A stretch of DNA of 64,000 bases, from contig NZ_JAKMAJ010000016.1 in assembly GCF_022378355.1 (NCBI RefSeq), forward strand, positions 62,001 to 126,000. The letters are read 5' to 3'. This DNA comes from Brenneria bubanii (lineage in GTDB: Bacteria > Pseudomonadota > Gammaproteobacteria > Enterobacterales > Enterobacteriaceae). Shown here piece after piece: positions 54,640-62,617 of the stretch. The number at the start of each line of letters is the position of its first letter. The stretch's first letter is position 1. The translations under genes were made by a program, and so were the position numbers. A model generated the notes under the pieces. The model had not been told where the DNA came from, ran no database searches, and saw only the letters and a list, made by a program, of their open reading frames with translations.

Positions 54640-55312
54640 ATTGGCATGCTCCTTTTAGCCTTGGTTGACAACGAATGACGGCAACCAGGCAAACCAATCG
54701 GGTTGCCCTGATTGATGGCGGTGAATCATTACGTTGGGAAAACACCAGCACACATTGCATGTGTCACATGGCGTGGTGGCGATGGTTATTAGGGTATCCG
54801 TACCCCGCAAGGGTAGCAGATACGCGATATCATGTCGGCAATTCAGGGGCGAGTTGGCTCGAATGCGTCATCAGATTCATTAATATATTTATTATTAAAA
54901 CGGCGAGCTGATTTGTATCATGGGTAGGCTGGGTGATGGTCAATACGGATTGCCGCGTGATGGTTACCGGCGTCGGCAGGGGGTATCCGCCGCGGTATAA
55001 AAAGTCGGCGAACCTGCTTCTGCATTGACAAATCCGGATAAAATATTCGTCGCGCCACTTGCTATTCCGCTTGGTGGCGGGTGGAAAGCAGGCTGTGGAT
55101 AGCGTTGGCGTTGGTTGGTCGATGGATGCCCTGGTGTCGGCATTGCGCGTTTGGGTTTACGAAATTCAATTCGCCATCGCAAGTCCAATTTAATGCCTAT
55201 GCAATGCCAATATCAGGCCGATGAATTTTGTTCTATAAAATGATCGACTCAACATTTTTGTTTAACAATTACGTATGCTGTACACAGTGTAAGACAATAA
55301 AAAGGCTGCGAT
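54640..55312. promoter_or_regulatory. divergent region between the permease-kinase operon and the GntR gene
   Basis: In this 673-bp gap I see no credible gene. Near the permease start there is an inverted repeat, GGCAACC (54680-54686) and GGTTGCC (54701-54707), a possible operator. A second hairpin (GTATC...TACCC / GGGTA...GATAC) lies at about 54796-54832. Near the GntR start, TTACG and GTAA flank CTGTACACAG at about 55267-55291, another candidate regulator site. The middle part is mixed in composition and unexplained. Confidence 0.4.
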
Positions 55313-56050
55313 ATGCAGGATTTACTACTTTGGGTTAAAGGCCGGTTGGCCGAACCGTCTTCGGCTCCCCGCTATATGCAGCTTGCCTCGCTTCTTGAGG
55401 CGGAAATTAAGCGGCGAAAAGCGTTATCCGGCCAGTTTTTACCTGCCGAAAGGCTGATTGCCCAGCAGACCGGGCTGTCCCGCGTGACCGTTTCTCGATC
55501 GTTGGCGCTATTGGAAGAGAAAGGGTTGATCGTTCGTAAGCAGGGGATTGGCACGCGGGTAAGCCAGCGTTTGGATTATTCTCTGGATAAAGACGAGTCA
55601 GGGTTTACCTCAATGGTGCGGAGAAGCGGCGCAGAGGCGGGCAATCTCTGGCTGGAAAGATGCAGGAAACGGCTCCCGGCGCCGATCGCCGAGGAAATGG
55701 CTTTGCCCAGCGGCACGCTGGCGACGAATCTGCGCAGAGTGCGTTTGATTAATGGCGAACCGGCATCGCTGGAAACCATCTGGATCCCGCTGGCGCTACT
55801 GCCGGAGCCGGAACAGCTGGAGCATTCGCTGTACCAATACTGGGCTGCGCGCAATATTTACCCGGATAAAAAATGCTATCGATTAACCGCGGTGGCATCG
55901 CCGGCGGACGTGGCCGGTCATCTCGGGGTTTCATCGGGATCGCCGTTACTGTTATCCCGTCAGCATACCTATGACCCGCAGGGCGATCTGCTGGAGTACT
56001 GCGAAATCTATTGCCGCAGCGACGTCTACGAGTTTCAGGTTACGGATTGA
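55313..56050 (+). CDS. GntR/HutC-family transcriptional regulator (UTRA domain)
   Basis: GntR regulator of the HutC subfamily, 245 residues. The winged helix-turn-helix is at about 15-80 (LPAERLIAQQTGLSRVTVSR, then LEEKGLIVRKQGIGTRV). A UTRA ligand-binding domain is at about 100-240 (LRRVRLINGEPASLETIWIP and LLLSRQHTYDPQGDLLEYCE). Divergent from the permease-kinase operon, it is the obvious candidate to repress it and respond to its substrate or phosphorylated product. This is inferred from the gene layout and from E. coli yegW, which accompanies a kinase and transporter. Confidence 0.87.
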   Translation: MQDLLLWVKGRLAEPSSAPRYMQLASLLEAEIKRRKALSGQFLPAERLIAQQTGLSRVTVSRSLALLEEKGLIVRKQGIGTRVSQRLDYSLDKDESGFTSMVRRSGAEAGNLWLERCRKRLPAPIAEEMALPSGTLATNLRRVRLINGEPASLETIWIPLALLPEPEQLEHSLYQYWAARNIYPDKKCYRLTAVASPADVAGHLGVSSGSPLLLSRQHTYDPQGDLLEYCEIYCRSDVYEFQVTD

Positions 56051-56096
56051 TTCGTATTGCCGGCAGACAGCAAACTTGCCGGTGAAAGAGGGCGCG

Positions 56097-56924
56097 TCAG
56101 CGGTTTTCCATATTGTCGGGATCGGCGCCGAGTCTGGCGTCGCTATCCAGCTTGGCGATTTCGCTCAGTTCGTCTTTATCCAGCCGAAAATCAAATACGG
56201 CGAAATTTTCCCTGATGCGGGAAGGGGTGACGGACTTCGGGATGACCACTAATCCGCTATCCAGGTGCCAGCGAATTACGATTTGCGCCGGGGTTCTATT
56301 ATATTTGGCCGCCAGTCTGCGGATGATCGGCGCGTCGAATACGCCCTTGCCGCCCTGCGCCAGCGGACTCCATGATTCGGTCTGAATCCGATGGGTGGCG
56401 TTCCAGGCATGAAGCTGACGCTGCTGCAACAGCGGATGCAACTCAATCTGATTGATGACCGGAAAGACGCCGGTTTCATCTTTTAGTCGTTGTAAATGAT
56501 GCGGATTGAAGTTGCTGACGCCAATGCTTTTCACCAGCCCCTGTTCCCGTAACTGAATCAATTCCCGCCAGGCATCCGCATAGGTGTTCTGTCGCGGCAT
56601 CGGCCAGTGAATCAGATACAGATCCACATAGCTTAATTGCAGCTTTTTCAGGCTTTTTTCCAACGCCTTCCGCGGCGCTTTCTGATCGCTGTTCCACAGC
56701 TTGGTGGTAATGAACAGCTCTTCACGCTGGATGCCGGAGGCGCGCAATGCCCGGCCGACGCCCTCTTCGTTTTTGTAAACGGCGGCGGTATCAATGGCCC
56801 GATAACCGGTACTCAAGGCTTCGGTTACCGCGTTCATGGCTTCTTCGTGACTTGTCTGCCAGACGCCGAGGCCCAACTGAGGCATGATATTGCCGTCAGC
56901 CAGTTTAAGTTTTGGTTGCGTCAT
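56097..56924 (-). CDS. dkgA: DkgA, aldo-keto reductase (2,5-diketo-D-gluconate reductase A)
   Basis: NADPH-dependent aldo-keto reductase that reduces 2,5-diketogluconate, methylglyoxal and other aldehydes. 275 residues, as E. coli DkgA. AKR family signatures: GYRAIDTAAVYKNEEGVG (Asp and Tyr of the tetrad), FITTKLW (Lys), YLIHWPMP (His), SIGVSNFNPHHL, and the C-terminal IPKSVTPSRIRENF cofactor site. Highly similar to DkgA in LHPLLQQRQLHAWNATHRIQ. It is a single gene transcribed away from yghB. Confidence 0.95.
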   Translation of the reverse strand: MTQPKLKLADGNIMPQLGLGVWQTSHEEAMNAVTEALSTGYRAIDTAAVYKNEEGVGRALRASGIQREELFITTKLWNSDQKAPRKALEKSLKKLQLSYVDLYLIHWPMPRQNTYADAWRELIQLREQGLVKSIGVSNFNPHHLQRLKDETGVFPVINQIELHPLLQQRQLHAWNATHRIQTESWSPLAQGGKGVFDAPIIRRLAAKYNRTPAQIVIRWHLDSGLVVIPKSVTPSRIRENFAVFDFRLDKDELSEIAKLDSDARLGADPDNMENR

Positions 56925-57117
56925 ATCATTCTCCTTGTTCCACCGTTAATCATTGTGATAACGGAGGTGAATGGCCCAACAGCTGCGTAGCCGACGGCTT
57001 CAGGTCTGTTGGGCATATCAATTGATTATAGTAGAGAATGGAATGGCTACTTTATGCGCCAGAGATCCCGCCTGATGGCGCTAGAATCAACCGTATCGCG
57101 CAGAGACGTCGATGCGC

Positions 57118-57777
57118 TCAGGCGGCGGCGTGTTTCTTGCGCCATACCATAATGACGATGCCGATTAATCCACTGACCAGCAGAATGACGGGCAACAGGA
57201 TCAGCGCGGTCATGACCTGGTCTTCATAGCGTTTTACCAAAGGGATGTGGCTCATGGCGTAACCCAGCGTCACGATACCGCCGACCCAAAGGAAACCGCT
57301 GAGCCAGTTAAATATCTGGAAACGCGTATTATTGAGGCCTGAAATACCGGCGATGGTTGGCAACAGCGTACGAACAAACGCCAGGAAACGGCCAATCAGC
57401 AACGCCACCAGTCCGTGGCGGTGGAACAGGTGATAGGCTCGCTGATGGTAGTGGGCGGGCAGTTGCAACAGCCAGCCTTTAACTAATCGGGTATCTCCCA
57501 GCCAGCGTCCCTGAAGGTAACTGAACCAGCATCCGAGGCTGGCGGCGACGGTCAATAGAAGCATGGTGGGAATAAAACTCATGACGCCTTTGGCAATCAT
57601 GGCGCCGGTCAGCAGCAGCAAACTATCGCCGGGAAGAAAAGAGGCCGGCAGCAAGCCATTCTCTAAAAACAGGGTTGTAAACAAAATGCCGTAAACCACC
57701 CAAATGACATGGGGATTTGCCAGCGCGCTAAAATCCTGATGCCATAGCGCCTGAATAATTTCGTGAACCACACTCAT
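57118..57777 (-). CDS. yghB: YghB, DedA-family inner-membrane protein
   Basis: DedA/SNARE-associated (VTT) family membrane protein, 219 residues as E. coli YghB. In E. coli YghB and its paralogue YqjA support division, proton-motive-force balance and drug tolerance. Landmarks are [20 protein letters not shown] (acidic residue in the re-entrant loop), [14 protein letters not shown], and [18 protein letters not shown] with the conserved arginine, followed by [17 protein letters not shown]. About five membrane segments. It lies 240 bp from metC on the same strand. Confidence 0.93.
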   Translation of the reverse strand: MSVVHEIIQALWHQDFSALANPHVIWVVYGILFTTLFLENGLLPASFLPGDSLLLLTGAMIAKGVMSFIPTMLLLTVAASLGCWFSYLQGRWLGDTRLVKGWLLQLPAHYHQRAYHLFHRHGLVALLIGRFLAFVRTLLPTIAGISGLNNTRFQIFNWLSGFLWVGGIVTLGYAMSHIPLVKRYEDQVMTALILLPVILLVSGLIGIVIMVWRKKHAAA

Positions 57778-57805
57778 ATTACTTCCTGTCAGGTGACTGA
57801 AGCCC

Positions 57806-57834
57806 TAAAAATAAAAACGGGGCGAAACTGCCCG
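57806..57834 (-). terminator. possible terminator of metC
   Basis: On the minus strand GGGC and GCCC pair around AGTTTC (extendable by an outer C-G), followed by CGTTTTTATTTTT. It lies about 185 bp beyond the metC stop, and immediately before the yghB start. Confidence 0.45.
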
Positions 57835-57923
57835 ACCATGTTGTACTTATCGGTGCTAAAACCAGCACGGGGCTAAATACTTATACTGTTAAGATTAATG
57901 CCGATTAGGATAAGCGTTAAGTT

Positions 57924-57977
57924 AGGGTAAAGCGGTTTTTAGTTAAGATTATCCCGTCATGATACACGCTTTACCCT
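57924..57977. repeat. 11-bp inverted repeat with 32-bp spacer between metC and yghB
   Basis: AGGGTAAAGCG at 57924-57934 is exactly complementary to CGCTTTACCCT at 57967-57977. The spacer contains a T-run. It may form a long hairpin in the metC 3' region, or be two half-sites of a regulator. Confidence 0.6.
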
Positions 57978-58017
57978 CTTCGATGCAGCTAAATCAGGGG
58001 GGAGGGGCCAGACGCCG

Positions 58018-59211
58018 TCACACTTCCTGAATTCTGTCAAAGCCGCGCGCCAGATCGTCAATCAGATCGTCGCTGTCTTCAAGCCCAATATGTAACCGAA
58101 TGAGAGTGCCGGTAAAATCAACGCCGGCCACCGGGCGAATCGCTGCCAGCTGTTCCGGCTGATTAGCCAAAATCAGCGATTCAAAACCGCCCCAGGAATA
58201 GGCCATGCTGAAATGTTCAAAATTATCCAGATAGTGCGCCAACTGCGTATTGTTCAGTTTTTTTGTCAAGACAAAGGAAAATAACCCGCTGCATCCTTTA
58301 AAATCACGCATATAGAATTCATGTCCTTTGCATTCCGGCAGCGCAGGATGATTGACGACGGCCACTTCCAGACGCTCGGCAAGCCATTTGGCGATGCGGA
58401 TACTGCTTTCCTGATGCTGTTTAAGCCGGACGCCCAGCGTACGCAGACCACGGCTGGCGACATAGGCGGTATCGGCGTCAACCATTTGCCCCATCAGATA
58501 GGAGTGTTCGCGCAGTTGCTTCCAGCAGCGTTCATTCGCCACGGCGGTTCCCAGCATTGCGTCAGAGTGGCCGACCATGTATTTGGTGCCGGACTGCACC
58601 GAGATATCGATGCCGAACTCCAGCGCCTTAAACAGCACGCCAGCCGCCCAGGTATTATCCATAATGATAACGATTTCAGGATTGATGCGGCGAACGGCCT
58701 GCACAATGGCGGGAACGTCGTGGACTTCCATGGTGATGGAGTTGGGGGATTCAAGAAATACCACTTTGGTATTTTCCTGGATTAATTCGCTGATGCCGGC
58801 GCCGACCAGCGGATCAAAATAGGTCGTGTCGATATTCAGCTTGCTGAGAACTTTATTACAGAAATCCTGAGTCGGTTCATAGGCGGCGCCGGTAACCAGA
58901 ACATGATCGCCAGCCGATACGAAAGAAAAGACCGCGTTGGCAATCGCCGCTGCGCCGCAGGGGTATAATGCGCAGCCGGCGCCGCCTTCCAGTTCGACCA
59001 TCGCTTCCTGCAAAGAGAAATGGGTCAGTGTGCCGCGACGGCCATAAAATAGTGCGCCGTTGGCCCGGTTAGCGGTGGCGTCGCTTTTATCCGCAACCGT
59101 ATCAAATACCAGGGAAGACGCTCGTTGAATCACCGGATTGACCGAACCGTGCGTGAACTTTTTGCTGCGCCCCGCCGCGACCAGGGTTGTTGCTGTTTTT
59201 TTGCTTGTCAT
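58018..59211 (-). CDS. metC: MetC, cystathionine beta-lyase
   Basis: PLP-dependent lyase of methionine synthesis: cystathionine to homocysteine, pyruvate and ammonia. The ATG at 59211 ([15 protein letters not shown]) was chosen; AGGTGA lies eight bases upstream, and four extra codons of the open frame are dropped. 397 residues versus 395 in E. coli. PLP site: [15 protein letters not shown] with the Schiff-base lysine. Cofactor phosphate loop: [13 protein letters not shown]. Substrate residues include [13 protein letters not shown]. No convincing MetJ box was found upstream. Confidence 0.95.
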   Translation of the reverse strand: MTSKKTATTLVAAGRSKKFTHGSVNPVIQRASSLVFDTVADKSDATANRANGALFYGRRGTLTHFSLQEAMVELEGGAGCALYPCGAAAIANAVFSFVSAGDHVLVTGAAYEPTQDFCNKVLSKLNIDTTYFDPLVGAGISELIQENTKVVFLESPNSITMEVHDVPAIVQAVRRINPEIVIIMDNTWAAGVLFKALEFGIDISVQSGTKYMVGHSDAMLGTAVANERCWKQLREHSYLMGQMVDADTAYVASRGLRTLGVRLKQHQESSIRIAKWLAERLEVAVVNHPALPECKGHEFYMRDFKGCSGLFSFVLTKKLNNTQLAHYLDNFEHFSMAYSWGGFESLILANQPEQLAAIRPVAGVDFTGTLIRLHIGLEDSDDLIDDLARGFDRIQEV

Positions 59212-59465
59212 AACGGATATCACCTCTCCTCTTTTTGCCGTACCGGGCTTTTAATTCGCCGGGCTCACGCGCTTACCTATTCCATATCTATGCTGCGGTT
59301 TAACGCATGCTAATCGTTGGGACTGCAACCATTGAGGCTTTCTACGTTACCACGGCTTAAACGGACTGTGGGCAGGCTTTTCCGATTGCAACGAAAAACG
59401 GTAAGAGTTGCTGTTTTTACGGGGAGGGGAGGGCTTCCTGCTGGGGGATAACCCTCCGATATCGC

Positions 59466-60638
59466 TTATTTGAGCGAGGAGTGTTCCGACGAAGGTTGGG
59501 GCATACCGCGGTTATTGCTCAGCAGGTGTGAAATTAAGGCGCCAGCCGCCGCCAGCGCGGCAACCGGCCCCAGCGCGCGGGCGTCCCAGGTTTGCAGAAT
59601 GACGCCGCCCAGCCCCCCGGCCGCTCCGATGCCCAGATACATCGCTGACGCGTTCAGAGAGATCAATATTTGTCCGGCTTGCGGCGCGGTACTCAGCAAA
59701 TAGTGCTGCTGCGCGGGCAGCAATAGCCAGGCGGCGATATTCCAGATACACACGCCAATCAGCGCGCCACAGAGTGAGGTTGCCATCAGGGGAAAGACAA
59801 TCAATATGCAGGCGACGACCGAAAGGCTCAAGGTTATCGTATGTTTAACGCCCCAGTTGTCCACCAGCCAGCTGCTTGCCGCGTTCCCCAGCGTGCCGGC
59901 GATACCGAATACCATCAGCACGATGCTTAAATCATGCTGACTGGCCTGCATGGTCGCCGTCAATAGCGGTCCAATATAGATATAGACGGTAAATCCCGCG
60001 GTTATCGCTAAGGCGGTGACCAGCAATGCGGCCGGTACGCCGGGGAGTACCGCGGCCCCTAGTCGGGTTCGTAATGCGATGGCGGGGGGATTCGGCGAAT
60101 CGGGCAGCCAGCGCGCCAGGCCGCAGAAAGCAATGACGCCAAGGGCGGCTATCAGCCAGAATGCGACACGAAAGCCGCCGAATCCGCCCATCCAGGTGCC
60201 GAGCGGCACGCCGACGATGGTCGATACGGTGATGCCGGCCATCACCAGCGACAACGCTCGGCCACGCTGATTCGGCGTGACCAACATGGCGGCAACCACC
60301 GAGGCGCAGGGGGTGTAAGCCGCCGATGATACCGCCGTGATGATACGCGCGGTAAACAGCATGGCGTAACTGGTCGCCAGCGCCGCCATCCCGTTGCCGA
60401 CGATGAAAATCGCCATCGCGCCCAGCAGCAGCTTCCTGCGCGGCAGGTTCGCGGCGACAGACGCCACCAGCGGACTACTTAATGCATATATCGCGGCAAA
60501 GCCGGTAACCAATTGACCCGCAAGGGTAACGCTGACGTTGAGCTGAGCGGCGATATCCTGTAATACGCCGGCTACGATAAAGCCATCGGTACCGATGGCG
60601 AAGGTGCCTAATGTCAGCAAAGCAATTCTGGACCACAT
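59466..60638 (-). CDS. MFS transporter of the DHA1 drug:H+ antiporter type
   Basis: Major-facilitator protein of 390 residues with twelve predicted helices. It begins MWSRIALLTLGTFAIGTDGF, has the loop 2-3 motif with NLPRRKLLLGAM and the antiporter motif C-like stretch VMAGITVSTIVGVPLGTWMGG in helix 5 (two adjoining blocks). Relatives include the Bcr/AraJ/NepI efflux carriers; substrate cannot be told. A MerR-type regulator is encoded divergently, and its operator lies in the shared 91-bp spacer, so expression is probably induced by the exported compound. Confidence 0.88.
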   Translation of the reverse strand: MWSRIALLTLGTFAIGTDGFIVAGVLQDIAAQLNVSVTLAGQLVTGFAAIYALSSPLVASVAANLPRRKLLLGAMAIFIVGNGMAALATSYAMLFTARIITAVSSAAYTPCASVVAAMLVTPNQRGRALSLVMAGITVSTIVGVPLGTWMGGFGGFRVAFWLIAALGVIAFCGLARWLPDSPNPPAIALRTRLGAAVLPGVPAALLVTALAITAGFTVYIYIGPLLTATMQASQHDLSIVLMVFGIAGTLGNAASSWLVDNWGVKHTITLSLSVVACILIVFPLMATSLCGALIGVCIWNIAAWLLLPAQQHYLLSTAPQAGQILISLNASAMYLGIGAAGGLGGVILQTWDARALGPVAALAAAGALISHLLSNNRGMPQPSSEHSSLK

Positions 60639-60672
60639 GATAGCTGCTCCCGCAGGACTGGAATTTCCCGTA

Positions 60673-60703
60673 GCCTAAACCCTGACATCGCTGTTAGAGT
60701 CAA
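60673..60703 (-). promoter_or_regulatory. MerR-type promoter/operator of the MFS gene
   Basis: On the minus strand a -35 TTGACT (60698-60703) and a weak -10 TTAGGC (60673-60678) are separated by 19 bp. The spacer carries an imperfect dyad CTAACA-N6-TGTCAG. An over-long spacer holding a dyad is the hallmark of MerR-family targets, where the regulator untwists the DNA to activate. Confidence 0.75.
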
Positions 60704-60729
60704 TGGATGTAAAAGTCTGGAGGTGCGGG

Positions 60730-61077
60730 ATGAAGATTGGAGAACTGGCCAAACGCGCCGGCGTGAGCGTGAGGATGTTGCGCTATTACGAACAGGCCGG
60801 TTTACTGACGCCTTACCGTCGGGCATCGGGTTATCGCGAGTTCAGCGCGGCCGATGAAAAAACCGTCGAACGTATCCGCACGCTGAGCGAGGCGGGACTG
60901 ACGCTGGCGACCATTCGCCGGGTGATGCCCTGCATGGACGAACAGGGCTCGACGTTTAAACCCTGCCCGCAGGTGCGCCCGGCGCTGTTGGCGGAATTAG
61001 AGAAAATCGGCCGCAAGCTGGATGCCCTGACGCAAAGCCGGGATATTCTGGCCGGCTACTTACAACCACTGGATTAA
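60730..61077 (+). CDS. MerR-family transcriptional regulator
   Basis: MerR regulator of 115 residues: winged helix (MKIGELAKRAGVSVRMLRYY, then GLLTPYRRASGYREFS), dimerisation coiled coil at about 80-112, and two cysteines, Cys68 and Cys79, in MPCMDEQGSTFKPCPQ. That Cys pair is common in a subgroup of MerR proteins linked to efflux genes. The ATG at 60730 has GGAGGT eight bases upstream; nine upstream codons are dropped. It is divergent from the MFS gene and probably activates it. Confidence 0.9.
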   Translation: MKIGELAKRAGVSVRMLRYYEQAGLLTPYRRASGYREFSAADEKTVERIRTLSEAGLTLATIRRVMPCMDEQGSTFKPCPQVRPALLAELEKIGRKLDALTQSRDILAGYLQPLD

Positions 61078-61108
61078 GCGGTGGCGCGCGGGATGAAAGG
61101 CGTTTGCA

Positions 61109-61336
61109 TCAGGCGACGACGCGGTTCAAGCCGCTGCGGCCGGAACCGATAATGAACGGATCCAGACTGGCGATATTAACCAACTTCATGGCCAGCGCCG
61201 AAGGCGTGCGGTGAATCCGTGCCGCGTAGTCAATAATGTCTGGGTTGCGCGCGTGCAGCTTACCGAAGGGTAATTGGCTATAGAGCGAGAAGGCGACTAG
61301 CAGTTGATCCCGCGTCCAGTGGTTGGTGGCGGCCAT
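61109..61336 (-). pseudogene. truncated N-terminal fragment of an HNH-endonuclease-type protein
   Basis: From the ATG at 61336 the frame encodes 75 residues: MAATNHWTRDQLLVAFSLYS, LPFGKLHARNPDII, and RTPSALAMKLVNIASLDPFI. This is the N-terminal domain I associate with larger predicted HNH restriction-like endonucleases, whose catalytic HNH part comes later in the protein. Here the frame stops after GSGRSGLNRVVA, 31 bp from the MerR gene, so the nuclease domain is missing. Either a deletion remnant or a short stand-alone DNA-binding protein. The frame is open upstream to 61438 through the palindrome. Family assignment is from memory. Confidence 0.55.
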
Positions 61337-61356
61337 GCGTGTTTCCGTCGGGTGGT

Positions 61357-61388
61357 TGGCATAGTTAGTGATATCACTAACTATGCCA
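61357..61388. repeat. 32-bp perfect palindrome upstream of the HNH-type fragment
   Basis: The 16-bp arm TGGCATAGTTAGTGAT is followed directly by its exact reverse complement. It lies 20 bp upstream of the probable ATG (61336) of the leftward HNH-type fragment and 95 bp before the rightward DUF1615 lipoprotein gene. Spacer-less symmetry of this length, with the core TTAGTGAT-ATCACTAA, looks like an operator for a dimeric or tetrameric repressor. It has no U-run, so it is not a terminator. Confidence 0.85.
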
Positions 61389-61483
61389 GGTAAGTCGGTA
61401 AAATGCATGCGTGCTTCCCGCTGGATCATCTTCTCCAACTAGGCTAACGTTTCGGCAGCCCTATGCGACCAAGCCGAGATCAC

Positions 61484-62584
61484 ATGCCTAATCACCGTCT
61501 TTCCCCGTTTCGCCCGCTGCTTGTCATCGTTTTATGCCTGCTGGCGGGCTGCGTCAGCAAAACGCCGCCAACGCCGGAGGCACGCCCCGCGGATGTCCGC
61601 GCGCAGTTGCTGAAGCTGTTGCCTGCCAATGTCAGCGATCGTCAGGGCTGGGCGACCGATATCGCCGCGGCGTTTTCCGCACAGGGTCTGGAACCCAGTA
61701 ATGAAAATTTGTGCTCGGTGCTGGCGGTCACCGAGCAGGAGTCGACGTTTAATGCCGATCCGCAGGTGCCGGGGTTATCGAAAATCGCCTGGCAGGAGAT
61801 AGAACGCCGCGCCGAGAAAGTGCACGTTCCGGCTTTTCTGGTGCGCACCGCGCTGCTCATCAAATCCCCTGACGGCAAGAGCTACAGTGAACGGCTGGAC
61901 AAGGTACGCAGCGAGAAAGCGCTGAGCGCCATCTTTGACGATTTTATTGACATGGTGCCGATGGGGCAAAAGTTGTTCGGCCGTTTGAATCCGGTACATA
62001 CCGGCGGGCCGATGCAGGTGAGCATCGCGTTTGCCGAAGCAAACGCCAAAGGCTATCCCTACGCGGTGGACGGCACCGTGCGTCGGGAAGTGTTCAGCCG
62101 CCGCGGCGGGATGTATTTCGGCATCATGCATTTGCTGGGTTATCCGGCCGATTATTCGCGGGCGATTTACCGCTTTGCGGATTTTAATGCCGGATGGTAT
62201 GCCAGCCGTAATGCGGCGTTTCAGCAGGCGGTTAGCCGCCTGAGCGGCATCACGCTGGCGCTGGACGGCGATTTAATCGATTATGCAACGGACAAACCGA
62301 GCGCCACCGAGCTGGCGGTGCGTTCATTAGCAAAACGGTTGGATATGAGCGACAGCGCAATCCGTCGGGCTTTGGCGCAGGGCGATACGCCGGCGTTTGA
62401 CAAGAGCGGATTATATGAACGCGTTTATGCGCTGGCGGATCGAGCCGCCGGAGGGAAAGCGCCGCGTGAAGTACTGCCGGGCATCCAGCTGGAAAGCCCG
62501 AAGATCACGCGTAAACTGACGACGGCCTGGTTCGCCAAACGGGTCGATGAGCGTCGCCAGCGCTGTTTGACCAGGGCGCAATAA
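61484..62584 (+). CDS. DUF1615-type lipoprotein
   Basis: Predicted lipoprotein of 366 residues from the ATG at 61484 (MPNHRLSPFRPLLVIV). Lipobox LLAGC puts the acylated Cys at about 25, followed by a Pro-rich linker. The body matches the DUF1615 family as I remember it: CSVLAVTEQESTFNADP, DFIDMVPMGQKLFGRLNPVHTGGPMQV and RRGGMYFGIMHLLGYPADYS. A Glu-x-Glu near the start of the domain and a helical all-alpha character recall lysozyme-like folds, but no enzymatic role is established. Monocistronic; convergent with cfa. Confidence 0.8.
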   Translation: MPNHRLSPFRPLLVIVLCLLAGCVSKTPPTPEARPADVRAQLLKLLPANVSDRQGWATDIAAAFSAQGLEPSNENLCSVLAVTEQESTFNADPQVPGLSKIAWQEIERRAEKVHVPAFLVRTALLIKSPDGKSYSERLDKVRSEKALSAIFDDFIDMVPMGQKLFGRLNPVHTGGPMQVSIAFAEANAKGYPYAVDGTVRREVFSRRGGMYFGIMHLLGYPADYSRAIYRFADFNAGWYASRNAAFQQAVSRLSGITLALDGDLIDYATDKPSATELAVRSLAKRLDMSDSAIRRALAQGDTPAFDKSGLYERVYALADRAAGGKAPREVLPGIQLESPKITRKLTTAWFAKRVDERRQRCLTRAQ

Positions 62585-62617
62585 AACCGACGTTGCGCCT
62601 CAATGAGTTCGTCGTGG

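Noticed and set aside
54964-55188. 74-codon minus-strand frame in the GntR/permease spacer
   Set aside because: Low-complexity Pro/Arg-rich peptide, no ribosome-binding site, no family resemblance.
59212-59465. MetJ boxes upstream of metC
   Set aside because: No tandem AGACGTCT-like repeats could be found; only single weak matches.
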